The notes under the pieces were generated by a model that had not been told where the DNA came from, searched no databases, and worked only from the letters and a program-made list of their open reading frames with translations. From Wukongibacter sp050859025 (GTDB lineage: Bacteria; Bacillota; Clostridia; Peptostreptococcales; Caminicellaceae), in assembly GCF_050859025.1 (NCBI RefSeq), contig NZ_CP138200.1, positions 4,712,001 through 4,776,000 of the forward strand: a stretch of DNA of 64,000 bases. Reading direction: 5' to 3'. Every line of letters begins with the position of its first letter. Positions within the stretch are counted from its first letter, which is position 1. Positions 9,507 through 21,200 of this stretch are shown in pieces. The translations under genes were made by a program, and so were the position numbers.

Positions 9507-12500
9507 TTATTCCAAATCGTTAAAAAGATCTTCTAAGCTTTTTTCTCCTCTTTTAATAGTCGTAATTTCTGATTTATCTTTATCTAAATCTTCTATCTTC
9601 AACTTTGATAAATAGTCTGATACTTCTTCAATAGTTGAAAATTTATATAACTCTTTGATAGAAATATCTATATAGAAACTCTTTTTTAATCTAGATATCA
9701 ATAAAACTGCAGTTAAAGAATCAAATCCGTATTCATAAAAGGAATCATATATACTAATTTTTCTTATTCCAAGTACATCTGTAAAAATACCCATAAGTTT
9801 TTTATCTGTATCATTTCGGATTTCATTATCCTGTGTGATGCTTTGACTTATATCGCTTTCAATTTTACATTCATCTTCGATTTCCAATTCCACATATGGA
9901 GCTGGTTTATTGCCTTTATTTTTGAATTTTGATTCCCTCCAATATTTTTTTCTCTCAAAAGGATATGTCGGTAACGGAACTCTAAAGGGCTTTCTTTCAC
10001 CGTATGTTTTTTCCCAGCTAATATCTATACCTCTTATCCAAAGTTGTCCCATTGCTTGTAAAACACTATTCCACTCATCCGTTCTTTCTTGTCCATTGTC
10101 GAAGGAAGATATCGCTACTTGAGTAGAACGCCTTTTGATCTGACTCCTAGCTAATTTTGTAAGTTGCTGTCCTGGTCCTACCTCAAGTAATATAATATTA
10201 TCGCTTTCTAGTAATACGCTTAAAGCGTCTGCAAACCGTACTGGATATCTCATTTGCTTTACCCAATATTCAGAATTACACATTTCATTATTTCTTAGCC
10301 AATCACCAGTATAGGTCGATACTATAGGTATTGAGATTTCTCCAAATTTAACATTCTCAAAACTTTCTTCAAAGGGTTTGAGAATTGAATCAAGTAAGCT
10401 AGAATGGGCAGCTCTATTTGATTCTAGCATCATAAAAGGAATCCTATTTCTACTCAATACCTCTGTAAACTCTTTTATTTTGTCTTGCATTCCCGATACT
10501 AAAATTCGTTTTTTTGAATTAATCGCAGTAATAGATATCCCATCAATCAAAAGAGGAATCAGCTCATCCTCTGTAATGGAAATGCTTATCATTGCACCTT
10601 CCTTCAAAGACTCAAACAATTTTGCTCTTTCAGATATAATATATAATGCATCCTCCAGAGTATATACTCCTGAAATACAAGCCGCAACATATTCGCCAGC
10701 ACTATGCCCTACCATATAGGCTGGTTTTACTCCTAGTTCTATCCACATTTGTGCAAGTGAGTAGCTCACGCTAAAGGTCAAAAGCAATGTATAAATAGGT
10801 GCTTTAATCAGTTTAGATTTTTTTTCATAATCCCATAAATACATTTTTTCCTTCAAATCATTTCCAGTTAGCTCATTAATTATCTTAAAGCATTTATCCA
10901 TTTCTCTTCTAAATACATCATTACTTTTATACATTTCTAAACCCATCTGAGCATATTGACTCCCCGCCCCGGGGAACATAAAAACAACATCTTTTCTGGA
11001 TAGTTCTTCTAAGCAATATCTATTTCTAGATTTTTCATTCTGCAATCTAGCTAAAGCATCTTCTGCTGTACTACAAACTTCAAATCGTCTATACTTATAT
11101 GGCTTTCGGCCAACCTGAAGAGTATATGCAACATCCTGTAAAGATTTATCAGGGTTTTGATTAATATATTTAGCAAGGTCATCCGCTATTTTCTTCTCAG
11201 CAGAAGGTGTTTTTGCACTTAAGAGTAATATATTTGGCTGATTTGATATAGTATCATCTCTAAATTCAGGTGCTTCTTCCATTACAATATGTGCATTCGT
11301 TCCACCTACAGCAAAGGAGCTTATACCAGCTCTCCTAGGCTTTCCATTCGCCTTCCATTCACTCAACCTAGAGTTTACATAAAAAGGTGATTTTTCAATA
11401 TTTAACTCAGGATTTACATTATTGAAATAGAGAGATGGAGGAATTTTTCTATTATTTAATGATAGGGTAGTTTTAATAACACCCGCAATTCCTGCAGCAA
11501 TATTCAAGTGTCCCACATTTGTCTTTACAGAACCAATGGCACAAAAAGGCTTATCTACTTCCCCCATATTAAATGCCTGTTTTAGTGCTTCTATTTCTAC
11601 TGCATCTCCAAGCTTTGTTGCAGTCCCGTGGGTCTCAATATAGCTTATATCTTGAGGTTTTACATCCGCTATAGCCAATGCACTCTTTACGACACTTGCT
11701 TCCCCTTGTATACTTGGAGCTGCATAACCAACTTTACGATCTCCATCGTTGTTAACCGCCGATCCTTTAATAACACCATATATATAGTCATGATCCTCAA
11801 TAGCCTCACGTAGTCTTTTTAAAACTACAACTCCGACTCCATTTCCAGGAACGAAACCATCACAGTCTGCATCAAACGCCCTTGTATATCCATCCCTTGA
11901 TACAGCACCTTCAATAGCAAAATAACCATTTTTTTCTTGAAATGGGTATATAATATTTACCCCTCCTGCAAGGGCAAGATCAGATTCATAGTTTAAAAGA
12001 CTCTGACATCCCAAATGGACAGCTACTAAAGATGTAGCACAAGCTGCACGAATAGCAAGACTCGGCCCTTGAAGATTTAACTTATATGAAATTTTTGCTA
12101 CCAAAGAACTTTCTAAATATAGCCTTCTTCTTACATAATCTATAAGAAAGAAGTCTTCTTCTGTTGATTTAAAGTAATCCTCCCATACATAATAAAAATC
12201 ATCTGAACCTGCAAACAATCCTATAGGACCATTCACTTTGTCTGAAACATAACCTGCATCCTCTAAGGCTTCATGAACACATTCAAGTAAAAATCTTTGT
12301 TGAAAGTCCATTCTCTCAGCTTCTCTGTCATTAATATCGAAAAAGCTTGCATCAAAATATTCTATATCGTCCAATACACCATAAGCCCCAACAAAATTAC
12401 CTGATTTATGCTCTTGAGTATAATTCAAGCGATTAATCGAATCTACTCCATTAACAAGATTTTTCCAAAATTCATCTTTATTTCTTGCTCCCGGAAAACG

Positions 12501-12560
12501 TCCTGAAATCCCTATAATAGCAATATCAAAATCGTTTATATCATTAATATTGATACTCAT
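9507..12560 (-). CDS. Type I polyketide synthase module KS - AT - ACP
   Basis: I chose the ATG at 12560, which has AAAGGAG at 7-nt spacing; a GTG two codons upstream overlaps the stop of the preceding gene and is less well placed. The ketosynthase (1-435) has its Cys in AACATS (~171) and histidines in ETHGTAT and KTNVGH, and has DFQQR where most KS have DPQxR. The acyltransferase (530-840) is complete: PGAGSQ, the nucleophile in GHSAGEY (~616), the His in RAAHSS, and LEVGPG near its end. It is the only intact AT in the window. RAAH matches neither the malonyl (HAFH) nor the methylmalonyl (YASH) signature, so the substrate is open; the CCR-like gene upstream makes an alkylmalonyl unit possible. 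An ACP with GFDSL (~944) ends the protein. It performs one chain extension and may also load the ACP of the AT-dead module in trans. Confidence 0.92.
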   Translation of the reverse strand: MSININDINDFDIAIIGISGRFPGARNKDEFWKNLVNGVDSINRLNYTQEHKSGNFVGAYGVLDDIEYFDASFFDINDREAERMDFQQRFLLECVHEALEDAGYVSDKVNGPIGLFAGSDDFYYVWEDYFKSTEEDFFLIDYVRRRLYLESSLVAKISYKLNLQGPSLAIRAACATSLVAVHLGCQSLLNYESDLALAGGVNIIYPFQEKNGYFAIEGAVSRDGYTRAFDADCDGFVPGNGVGVVVLKRLREAIEDHDYIYGVIKGSAVNNDGDRKVGYAAPSIQGEASVVKSALAIADVKPQDISYIETHGTATKLGDAVEIEALKQAFNMGEVDKPFCAIGSVKTNVGHLNIAAGIAGVIKTTLSLNNRKIPPSLYFNNVNPELNIEKSPFYVNSRLSEWKANGKPRRAGISSFAVGGTNAHIVMEEAPEFRDDTISNQPNILLLSAKTPSAEKKIADDLAKYINQNPDKSLQDVAYTLQVGRKPYKYRRFEVCSTAEDALARLQNEKSRNRYCLEELSRKDVVFMFPGAGSQYAQMGLEMYKSNDVFRREMDKCFKIINELTGNDLKEKMYLWDYEKKSKLIKAPIYTLLLTFSVSYSLAQMWIELGVKPAYMVGHSAGEYVAACISGVYTLEDALYIISERAKLFESLKEGAMISISITEDELIPLLIDGISITAINSKKRILVSGMQDKIKEFTEVLSRNRIPFMMLESNRAAHSSLLDSILKPFEESFENVKFGEISIPIVSTYTGDWLRNNEMCNSEYWVKQMRYPVRFADALSVLLESDNIILLEVGPGQQLTKLARSQIKRRSTQVAISSFDNGQERTDEWNSVLQAMGQLWIRGIDISWEKTYGERKPFRVPLPTYPFERKKYWRESKFKNKGNKPAPYVELEIEDECKIESDISQSITQDNEIRNDTDKKLMGIFTDVLGIRKISIYDSFYEYGFDSLTAVLLISRLKKSFYIDISIKELYKFSTIEEVSDYLSKLKIEDLDKDKSEITTIKRGEKSLEDLFNDLE

Positions 12561-12562
12561 TT

Positions 12563-15202
12563 TCACTCTCCTTTCAGGCTTTTCCTGCGCCTCAACGTAT
12601 TTTTTCGGATATTAGCACGTTCACTCAACGAGTTATCTTCAACTGTTTTATAATTATCTTCTTTCAACTTTTCAATAAATTCTGAAAGAGATTGTATTGT
12701 AGGATACTCCAATAAATCCACAACAGATAATTTAGAATTAAGCTTTTCTTCGATATCCATACTCACCCTATACAATAAAAGTGAATACCCTCCTAAATCA
12801 AAGAAATTATCGTTCAACCCTACGGTTTTAATATTTAATGCATTTTTCCATATTTCTATTAGCCCTTTTTGCAGCAATGTATTTGACTCTGAAGCTTTGC
12901 TTGTTTGAGTTTCTACCTTTAATTTAAGTTTCTTTAGTGCCTTTCTATCAATTTTTCCATGCATGTTCAATGGAAACTCCTTACAGAATATATAGGAGCT
13001 AGGAACCATATATTTAGGTAGCCATTTCTTAATGAACAATCTTATTTCGTGAGATTCTAATTCAACACCATTTAAGGGTTGAATATATGCAACTAATTTT
13101 TTAATTCCATTTTCATCTTCTCTCAAATCTACAATACTTGATTGAACACGAGGATTCATATTTATAATGGATTCTATTTCTCCAAGCTCAATACGAAAGC
13201 CTTGAAGCTTCACTTGATTATCCTCTCTTCCTATAAACAACAAGTTTCCATCTTTCCTCCACTTTACAATATCTCCAGTTTTATATATGATTCTGTCTTT
13301 CCGATATTTATCAGGTATAAACGCCTTTTCCGTATTATCATCATCTTCATAATACCCCTTGGCAGTTCCTATTCCTCCAATATATAATTCTCCGGGTACT
13401 CCAATAGGACGAAGCCTAAATTCTTGATCCATTACATAGACATGTTTATTAGGTAGTGGTTTTCCTATTGGAATTTCTACATCTGATACTATATCATCCT
13501 TATTGACAAAGTATGAGGTAGATACGCTTGTACACTCAGTAGGTCCATATACATTTGATATTTTGCAATCAAAACCATCACTTTCTACCCATGATTTAAG
13601 CGTTGACTTGCGAAAAACTTCGCCTCCTAGAACAACATGTCTTAAGCTTTTTAACTGCTTGTACTTCTTACTAGCACCTGTATCCAAAATTGCAGCAAAT
13701 AAACTCGGAACACAGTTGAGGTGTGTAATATTCTCAGAAAATACTTGCTCTAAAACTAATTCTGTATCAAATAAGTTTTGAGGACCCAATACTAATGTGC
13801 CTCCGCACATTAAGGGGGTGAAAATATTTTTTATTGAAGCATCAAATGCAAAGGGAATAAGTAATATTATCTTTGCATTACAATCAATATTGTAGTCCTT
13901 TTTAAACCACATGCAGAGATTTAAGAGCTCTTCATTATGTATTAATACACCCTTAGGTTTTCCTGTAGTTCCTGATGTATAGATTATGTAGCCAGAATTA
14001 GTCTTACTTCTCTCATCAGAAAAATACTCACATCCCCTACCATCAAGCTTTTCTGAATCAATTTTCACAGTAGATATTTTAAAATTCATTCTTTCACTAT
14101 AATCCTTAGGCACCAATATTTTTTTAGCCCTGCCATTTGTTAATATATAATCCTGCCTAGCAATAGGATAGTTCGGTTCTATAGGTAAATATATTGCACC
14201 TAATTTATATATTGCCAATATACCTATAATGCTCTCGATAGAACGTGTTGCAATTATTGCAATAACATCTCCACTAGCCATTCCTTGTTCTTTTAGAATA
14301 TTAGTAAAATGGTTTACCTTTGAATTTAATTCATCATAGGATAATTTGCCTTTTTGACTTATCACTGCATCATTTTTAGGATAATTTCTAACCTGTTCTT
14401 CAAAAAAATCAATAAATGATTTATTCTTAGGTAATTTTAGCTCCTCCCCCTGCCATTCATATAAAATTTCTCTTTTCTCTTCATTTGATAGTAGTTCGAT
14501 CTCTTCTACAGGCATGTCCAAATCTGAAAGCATTTGCATAATGACGTTAGTATAATGTCTAGCAAAACGTATTATGCTATCTTCAGAATATATCCCTTCA
14601 CTATATTCCCATACAAGGCTCATTGTATTACTGGTATTGTTAACTACTAAAGCTAATGGTTTTTTAATTTTGTCTATATTTTCATGAAGATTTGAATCTA
14701 AAAGCATAATAGATGAAAGAAATTCCAACTCACTATTATCACTTGGTTCTTGTCCTAAAAACTCTGGAAAATAATCTTGATATTCATAGACCTTATGCAG
14801 CTTATTTTTTACTCTTATAAGCAATGACTTAGTCTTTTCTTCAGGTTTCATTTCAACTATCATAGGTAGCTTATTTACCTTTAAATCAATCTCCTTTGTA
14901 AGAGGAGACAAGACACAAGATCTTTTCTCCCCTTTATAAAGGAATAAACATATATGTAGAGCTGTCATCATTATTGAATAAGTTAAAAAGTCAGAGTTAT
15001 TTGATATTTTTTTTATGTTCTGAGCAATTTCCTCGGATAATGTCATTTCATACTTATTTTTCTCAATATATCCTTCTCCTCTAGTTAGTTCCTTAGGAAA
15101 GTTGCACTCGACTAGTTCCTTTTCAAGCTCAGCTTCCCAAAATTCCTTAGCTTCTTCCCATTTACTATCAATTATTCGAACTTTACTATTTATTGGAGAC
15201 AT
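12563..15202 (-). CDS. NRPS half-C - A - PCP
   Basis: This 879-residue protein starts at an ATG overlapping the previous stop (TAATG) behind GGAGGTGAT, so translation is coupled. Residues 1-245 match only the C-terminal lobe of a condensation domain; there is no HHxxxDG. The gene overlap shows that nothing was lost by frameshift. The A domain has YTSGTTGKPKG (~407), NVYGPTE, KTGD and HGKIDRKAL with the A10 lysine (~745). Read against the GrsA pocket positions, its code is D-A-K-N-V-G-V-S-V-K. Lys at position 239 recalls acidic-substrate codes, but I do not assign a substrate. The PCP has GGYSLL (~800), and a basic Ser/Arg/Lys-rich tail follows. Without a working C domain this is best read as a loading module, probably handing its aminoacyl unit to the KS-AT-ACP protein encoded next. 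Confidence 0.9.
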   Translation of the reverse strand: MSPINSKVRIIDSKWEEAKEFWEAELEKELVECNFPKELTRGEGYIEKNKYEMTLSEEIAQNIKKISNNSDFLTYSIMMTALHICLFLYKGEKRSCVLSPLTKEIDLKVNKLPMIVEMKPEEKTKSLLIRVKNKLHKVYEYQDYFPEFLGQEPSDNSELEFLSSIMLLDSNLHENIDKIKKPLALVVNNTSNTMSLVWEYSEGIYSEDSIIRFARHYTNVIMQMLSDLDMPVEEIELLSNEEKREILYEWQGEELKLPKNKSFIDFFEEQVRNYPKNDAVISQKGKLSYDELNSKVNHFTNILKEQGMASGDVIAIIATRSIESIIGILAIYKLGAIYLPIEPNYPIARQDYILTNGRAKKILVPKDYSERMNFKISTVKIDSEKLDGRGCEYFSDERSKTNSGYIIYTSGTTGKPKGVLIHNEELLNLCMWFKKDYNIDCNAKIILLIPFAFDASIKNIFTPLMCGGTLVLGPQNLFDTELVLEQVFSENITHLNCVPSLFAAILDTGASKKYKQLKSLRHVVLGGEVFRKSTLKSWVESDGFDCKISNVYGPTECTSVSTSYFVNKDDIVSDVEIPIGKPLPNKHVYVMDQEFRLRPIGVPGELYIGGIGTAKGYYEDDDNTEKAFIPDKYRKDRIIYKTGDIVKWRKDGNLLFIGREDNQVKLQGFRIELGEIESIINMNPRVQSSIVDLREDENGIKKLVAYIQPLNGVELESHEIRLFIKKWLPKYMVPSSYIFCKEFPLNMHGKIDRKALKKLKLKVETQTSKASESNTLLQKGLIEIWKNALNIKTVGLNDNFFDLGGYSLLLYRVSMDIEEKLNSKLSVVDLLEYPTIQSLSEFIEKLKEDNYKTVEDNSLSERANIRKNTLRRRKSLKGE

Positions 15203-18200
15203 TACATCACCTCCAAGTTATCTATCTTATTCACTAAGGGCATAAAACCCATTTTAAGAAAATATTCTAAATTTCTATTAAAAATAGCTTTATTTATAGG
15301 GGTAAGTTCTTCATTTGCTTTAGCTAGCTTATCCCATGTTTTTTCTGAATCAAACTTAGTGAATTTTATATTCTCTGTCGATTCCTTTTTCCCATCTTCT
15401 GGGAAAGTCGCTAACAATGAAGTTAATCTTTCATCATTAGAGTTTTTTAAGTAATCTACCAAAGAAGTGTACCATTCATCATAGGAAACTACGTTAATGG
15501 GGTAACCAAAATCTCTAAGCCATGATATTATCTCACTAAACATAACTGGATTTGGAGCATTTAAATGGTAATTACTACCAGAGGTTTCCTTTTCATTTAT
15601 AGAAAGCGTAACAATAGAGTCTGCCATACTATCTACTGGAATTAAATTAAATGGAAAATCAAACTCTGGAACCGTTCCAAGTACAATACAAGCCTTTAAA
15701 AAGAGCCAGAAAAAGTCTTTAGTTTGGCATGCACCAGTTCTTAAATCTCCTATTGCAGTGCTTATACGATATATATTGCATGGTATATCATATTCCCGAG
15801 CCAATTGCATAAGATTATCCCCTACCCATTTACTTTGATTATATCCGCTTCTAAGTGGTCTCTTAAGCTCAGTTGTATGTGTTTCATCAACGATCAGCTG
15901 ACTTTCTGATACAAAGTTAAAAATAGCTAGAGAAGATATGTAATGTACCATTTTTATTTTTTCAGAGGCAGCAAGCTTCAATATTTCCTTGGTTCCATCA
16001 ACATTTGTAGCTTTTAAATAGCTATAGGGATATGAAAAATTAACTAACGCCCCATTGTGATATATAACATCAATGGTCTTAGACAAATCGTAAAACATAT
16101 CCTCCGATAGCCCCAATAGAGGCTTCGATATATCCCCTAATACAGGTACAATACGAGATTCAGCCTTTTCTATTTTCAATTTATATTCATTTAAGTTATT
16201 TATAATCCTTTCTTGTGCTCTAGCTTTAGAATCTGACCGTATAAGACAGTATATAGTTGAATCAGTTTTCTCAATCAATGCTTCTAATATATATGCTCCT
16301 AAAAAACCAGTAGCCCCTGTCAGCAAAATATTTTTTTCTCCTTTTTCCTTACTGGCCTTAGATATTAGCTCTTGTATTGATTCATCTAAAAATACATCCT
16401 TTTTAAAATCTATCATGCAGTCTGAATCAGCTGTATTTATCTTATTATCATCAATAGCCTCTGACATATCCTTAATTGTAGGAAGCTTAAATAACGATTG
16501 AAAGGATAAATTTGCACCAAGGTCTTCTCTAATTCTAAACACGAGCTTAGTAAGGAGAATGGAGTTCCCTCCCGATTCAAAAAAACTATCCTCAATACTT
16601 ATATCATCTCTTTTAAGAATTTCTTTCCAAATATTCAATAGCATTTTTTGTGTATGAGTTAAAATATATTTATTCTTTTTCTCTGTGACCTTAACTTTCT
16701 TCTTCAATTCCATAATCCTATTAAAGTCTATGTCTAGGTTACAATCTGATTTTCTAGGAATTTCATCAAGTTGATAAACCTCTATATTTTCTATTTTTCT
16801 TATTCCACTATCCGATAGAAAGCCTTCTGCTGTGCTTTGTATATCATTTGCAATATTAGAATCCTTTCCATCTTGAACAAAGAAGATATCTATGTTTTCA
16901 ACTAGCTTATCTTTTATCTCAAAACCGAATTTTTCGTTATAATTTATTAAGCCTATGAAGCAGCTTGATATATCCTGTGAAAGAATAAATTCCATAGATA
17001 AAATTCCTTCATCAGCATTTATTGAATAAAAACCGTCTCTTTGAGAGATTGTTCTAAATGCTTCAGGTATACTTTCGCTCATTCCAATTCCGTGCCATGT
17101 AGTCCAATTCATACAATAGGTTTTGTTATATTTCTTAGAAACTCCGCAGCAAAACTCTTCTAAAAAGCTATTACCTGAAGAATATGCACTCAATGACACT
17201 CCACCAAAGTGACCATTAACAGATGAAAAGGCAATAAATGTTATATCCTGCTCTCTACTTTCTCTTAAATTTTGGAGTGCTATTGTACCAAATATTTTTG
17301 AATCAAATACTTTTTCATAGGATTCAAAAGCTTCATTTTTTATTAAATGCTCTTCTAATTCATCCCAATGAGAGTTATGGTAATCTTTTTTCTGGGAGAC
17401 AGCACCAGCAAGGTGAATAATAGCAGATAGAGAAGTATTCCATTGTTCTTCTGCTTCCATAACTATCCTGTCTAAAAACTGTTGACTTTTGACATTTCCG
17501 CATTTATAAATTACTTCATTACTTATATTTCTAAGGTCATTCATGGCATTTTTTCTCACCCTTGAAACCTCAGAAAATTCATCATCTATATCAGTCTCAC
17601 CAACAATCAACAGTTTTCCATTGAATTTTTTTAACAACCATTTACAAACATTAATTCCTATCCCACCTAGTCCTCCAGTTACTAAAAATAATCCTTCCTT
17701 CTCTAATACATTGGTTATAGGCTTATTTTCCTTTTCTATTAATTTTTCAAATCGTGGCAAATAACGAGTTTTCTCTCTATAAGCAACCTCATTATCTTTT
17801 GCTGTTGAAATCATTTCTTTAAAGATCAATTCATTAATATCCTTTAGATTAAGCTTATCGAAGTCTATATTTGCACAATGAAGTCTTGGATGTTCCTGTT
17901 CCATGCTTCTTAAAAAGCCTTGGATTATAGCATTCTCTCCAATAGATATATCCTCTTTCTCTACAGAAAAGGCATTCTTTGTAATAACCATGTACCTCTT
18001 TATATCATCACAAGTATTTATCAATCTATTTGATATACACAAAAGATGTTTTATTAACTGTTCAGTTGATATAGAAAGCATGCTTTGTTGAGCTTTTTTT
18101 TCTATATTAGTTAAATCTAAAATCGTATGTACATTAAATCCATCTTCTTTTATTGAGTTAATCAGTGTAAGATAATCTTCCTCATAACCTAATCTAATAC

Positions 18201-21200
18201 TATAATTCATTTGATCTACTTTATTGTATTTATTGTCACATTTTACAGAAATATATTTTATACTGTATTCCTCTAACATGTTTAACAATAAATCAATATT
18301 ATCACCATTATTTAATATTAATAGGGTCTTATCCAAAAACTTTATAGTACTCTCAGGAAGCTCAATTGGTATCCATTTTTTCTCATAAAACCAAGATTTC
18401 ACCCTTTTTTCTTTACTGTTAAAGGTATCTATAAGCTCTTCTATATCTCTATATTCTCCTTGCTCAAGCCTTCTTTTCAATTTCAACCTCTGAATTTTAC
18501 CTATATCAGATTTTGGAAAATCAATCTGTGGAAGTGGTATTATATAATCTGGTCTAATTCCACAGCTCTCAATAACTTTATTTCGAATATCAGAGATAAG
18601 TGATCTAACATTATCTATATTTGTTTTCAATGAGCTTATAAAATAATTTTCATCTATTATTTTAGGATTGAAAAATATCGCTACTTCATCAGTATCTTTC
18701 TCTTTACTCCTTATAGCACAAGCTGCACAAAAGGACACTTCAACATTTTCTATCTCCTCAACTATTGATTCTAATTCCTGACTATAGTAGTTAATCCCAT
18801 TTATGATTATTACGTCTTTTTGTCTTCCCGTTAGGATGAGTTCATTATCCCTTATGAAGCCTAAATCCCCTGTATCAAACCATCCATCCTCAGTAAATGA
18901 AGATTTAGTAGCTTCGTCATTATTATAATATCCTGATGTAACTGTATTTCCCTTTATCTGTAAACGACCTATTTCATTTTCACTTATAATTCTATTCTTA
19001 TCATCAACTATTCTTAGGTTCACACCGGGTATCGGTCTTCCAAGTGAAACATTCAAATTGTCATCTGAGTTACTTTCTAAATCAAAATAATTAGAATAAG
19101 TGATTCCCGAACACGTTTCTGACATACCAAAAACCGGTCTCATACATTTTCTAGAAAGTCCTTTTGGAATTAATAGTTTTAAAAATTTTCTTATTGTACT
19201 TGCAACAACTACTTCCCCACCATTTAGAATTGAATGCAAGGAGGACAACTCCCACTTTTTCCTGTCAATTTCACTAGCTCTATCATTAATCAAGGAATAG
19301 GCAAAGTTGGGGGCCCAAGTAATTGTTGTTTTATATTTATCTATTAGGTCTAACCATAATAAAGGATCACTTAGAATAAGCTCTGTTGAAACTTGAACTT
19401 GAGTAGCTCCTAAAATGACATCCCTTATATGGAAATATATAATACCTCCAACATGGGTTAATGGCATCCAATTTAGTGAAATATCGCTTTGCTTTAAGTT
19501 ATTTAATTGTTTAGAGCCCATAGTTCTACAAATAATATTTCTGTGACTCAGCATAACTCCTTTAGGTACTCCTGTACTACCTGATGTAAACATAATGACA
19601 GCCGTATCATTCTCATTGCCATTATATACATCTTGTATGGATTCACAGGATTTCAGACTATCAATTGAATAAACGCTAAGAGCATCTTTTCTCTTATATA
19701 CATTATTCAATTTTGAAATACTTTCATAAATTTCACTACTCGCTATAATAGATGGATTATCTAAAATTTCCCATATCTTATATAGATTATCTGCACCTGA
19801 GTTTTTGCTATTATAGTCCGATACAGCTAAAGGTGCCGGAATAACCCCTGATAGAATACATCCCCAAAACGTCTCTATAAAATCCTGTTCTTTAGTAAAT
19901 TGAAATATTACTTTATCTCCCGGTTTAAATCCAGCTTCCTTGATACCATGCGCAATTTTTCTTGCCTCAGATAAGAGGTCCTCATATGTCTGAATTACTT
20001 CATATCCTTCTTTATTTAAATAGAAAGTTTTACCTTTTGACTTAGAAGCCTTTACTAAGACCTCATGTAATGTTTTAGGAATATCTTTAACATTCAAAGC
20101 TTCATTTTTACTAATTGCCAATTTATCATTTTTTTTAGGTATTTTAATATCTTCCGTTATATTCTCTGAATAATCTGTTTTTACACTTCTTGACTCTAAA
20201 CAATTTTCATCTAAGCTATCAACTTGAAAATATTCATCCACCTCTTGATAAGATGTTCTCACAACACAATCTACTATGTCTAACTTTGTACTAAGCTCTT
20301 GTTGCAATAAATAAATTTCTTCAGAATCTAATATCTTATTTCTTTCATATTTAATTTTCTCAATTATATTTTTTTTGTTACCTGATAAACTGTTTAGACT
20401 CATTAACTTTATTGGAAAATAGCTTTTAGGTAAGCTCTGTCTTAAATACGATTCCACATCGTAATATGATAGGTACATATTACTTGTATAGTATAAGTAC
20501 AAATCTTCATCAACCTTTAGAGCTATACATTCCTTTATATTTGTATGACCCAAAGCCACTCTTTCCAGTTCTAACAATGAAACGTATTGGCCATTTCTAT
20601 AAAAACTCTTATCGATATTTTCAATGATTCTATATCTACCATTTGAAAGCATCTTTGCCCGATAGCCTGTACTAAAAATATAATTATTGTCACGATAGGG
20701 GTCAACATGTATAACCTTCTGGTGAATCCTTTGATCTCTCATTGAAATATATTTAGATTCAAAAGAACTGTACAGATTTCCATATGTTCCCTTTGGCTGG
20801 GGTTCCAATACAGAATTTAATACATAGCTATAAACATTCTTTATAGGTTTTCCCTCATGATAAAAAACTCTTTTTCCTCTTTCTACATCTTCATCTAATG
20901 TAGTAACAAAGTGTATAAATGGAAATCCAAAATAGTTATACCATTTGACGCCTCTATTTCTAATAAGTCTTTTTATCTCAATGCAGTCGAATGTCTCTTC
21001 ACCGAAGGTAACAAAGTATTTAAGAGATTTTAACCTATTAATATCAGATAAACTCTTATGCTTAATATCCTTGAAAATACCAAGGGATAGTAAGACACAT
21101 TTGATTTCATATTTTTCTATAGCTCTATAGATATTTTCAATTTCACTAAAATCTTTATTTGACCTTATGTATATAGTCCCTCCATCCATTAGAGCAGGAA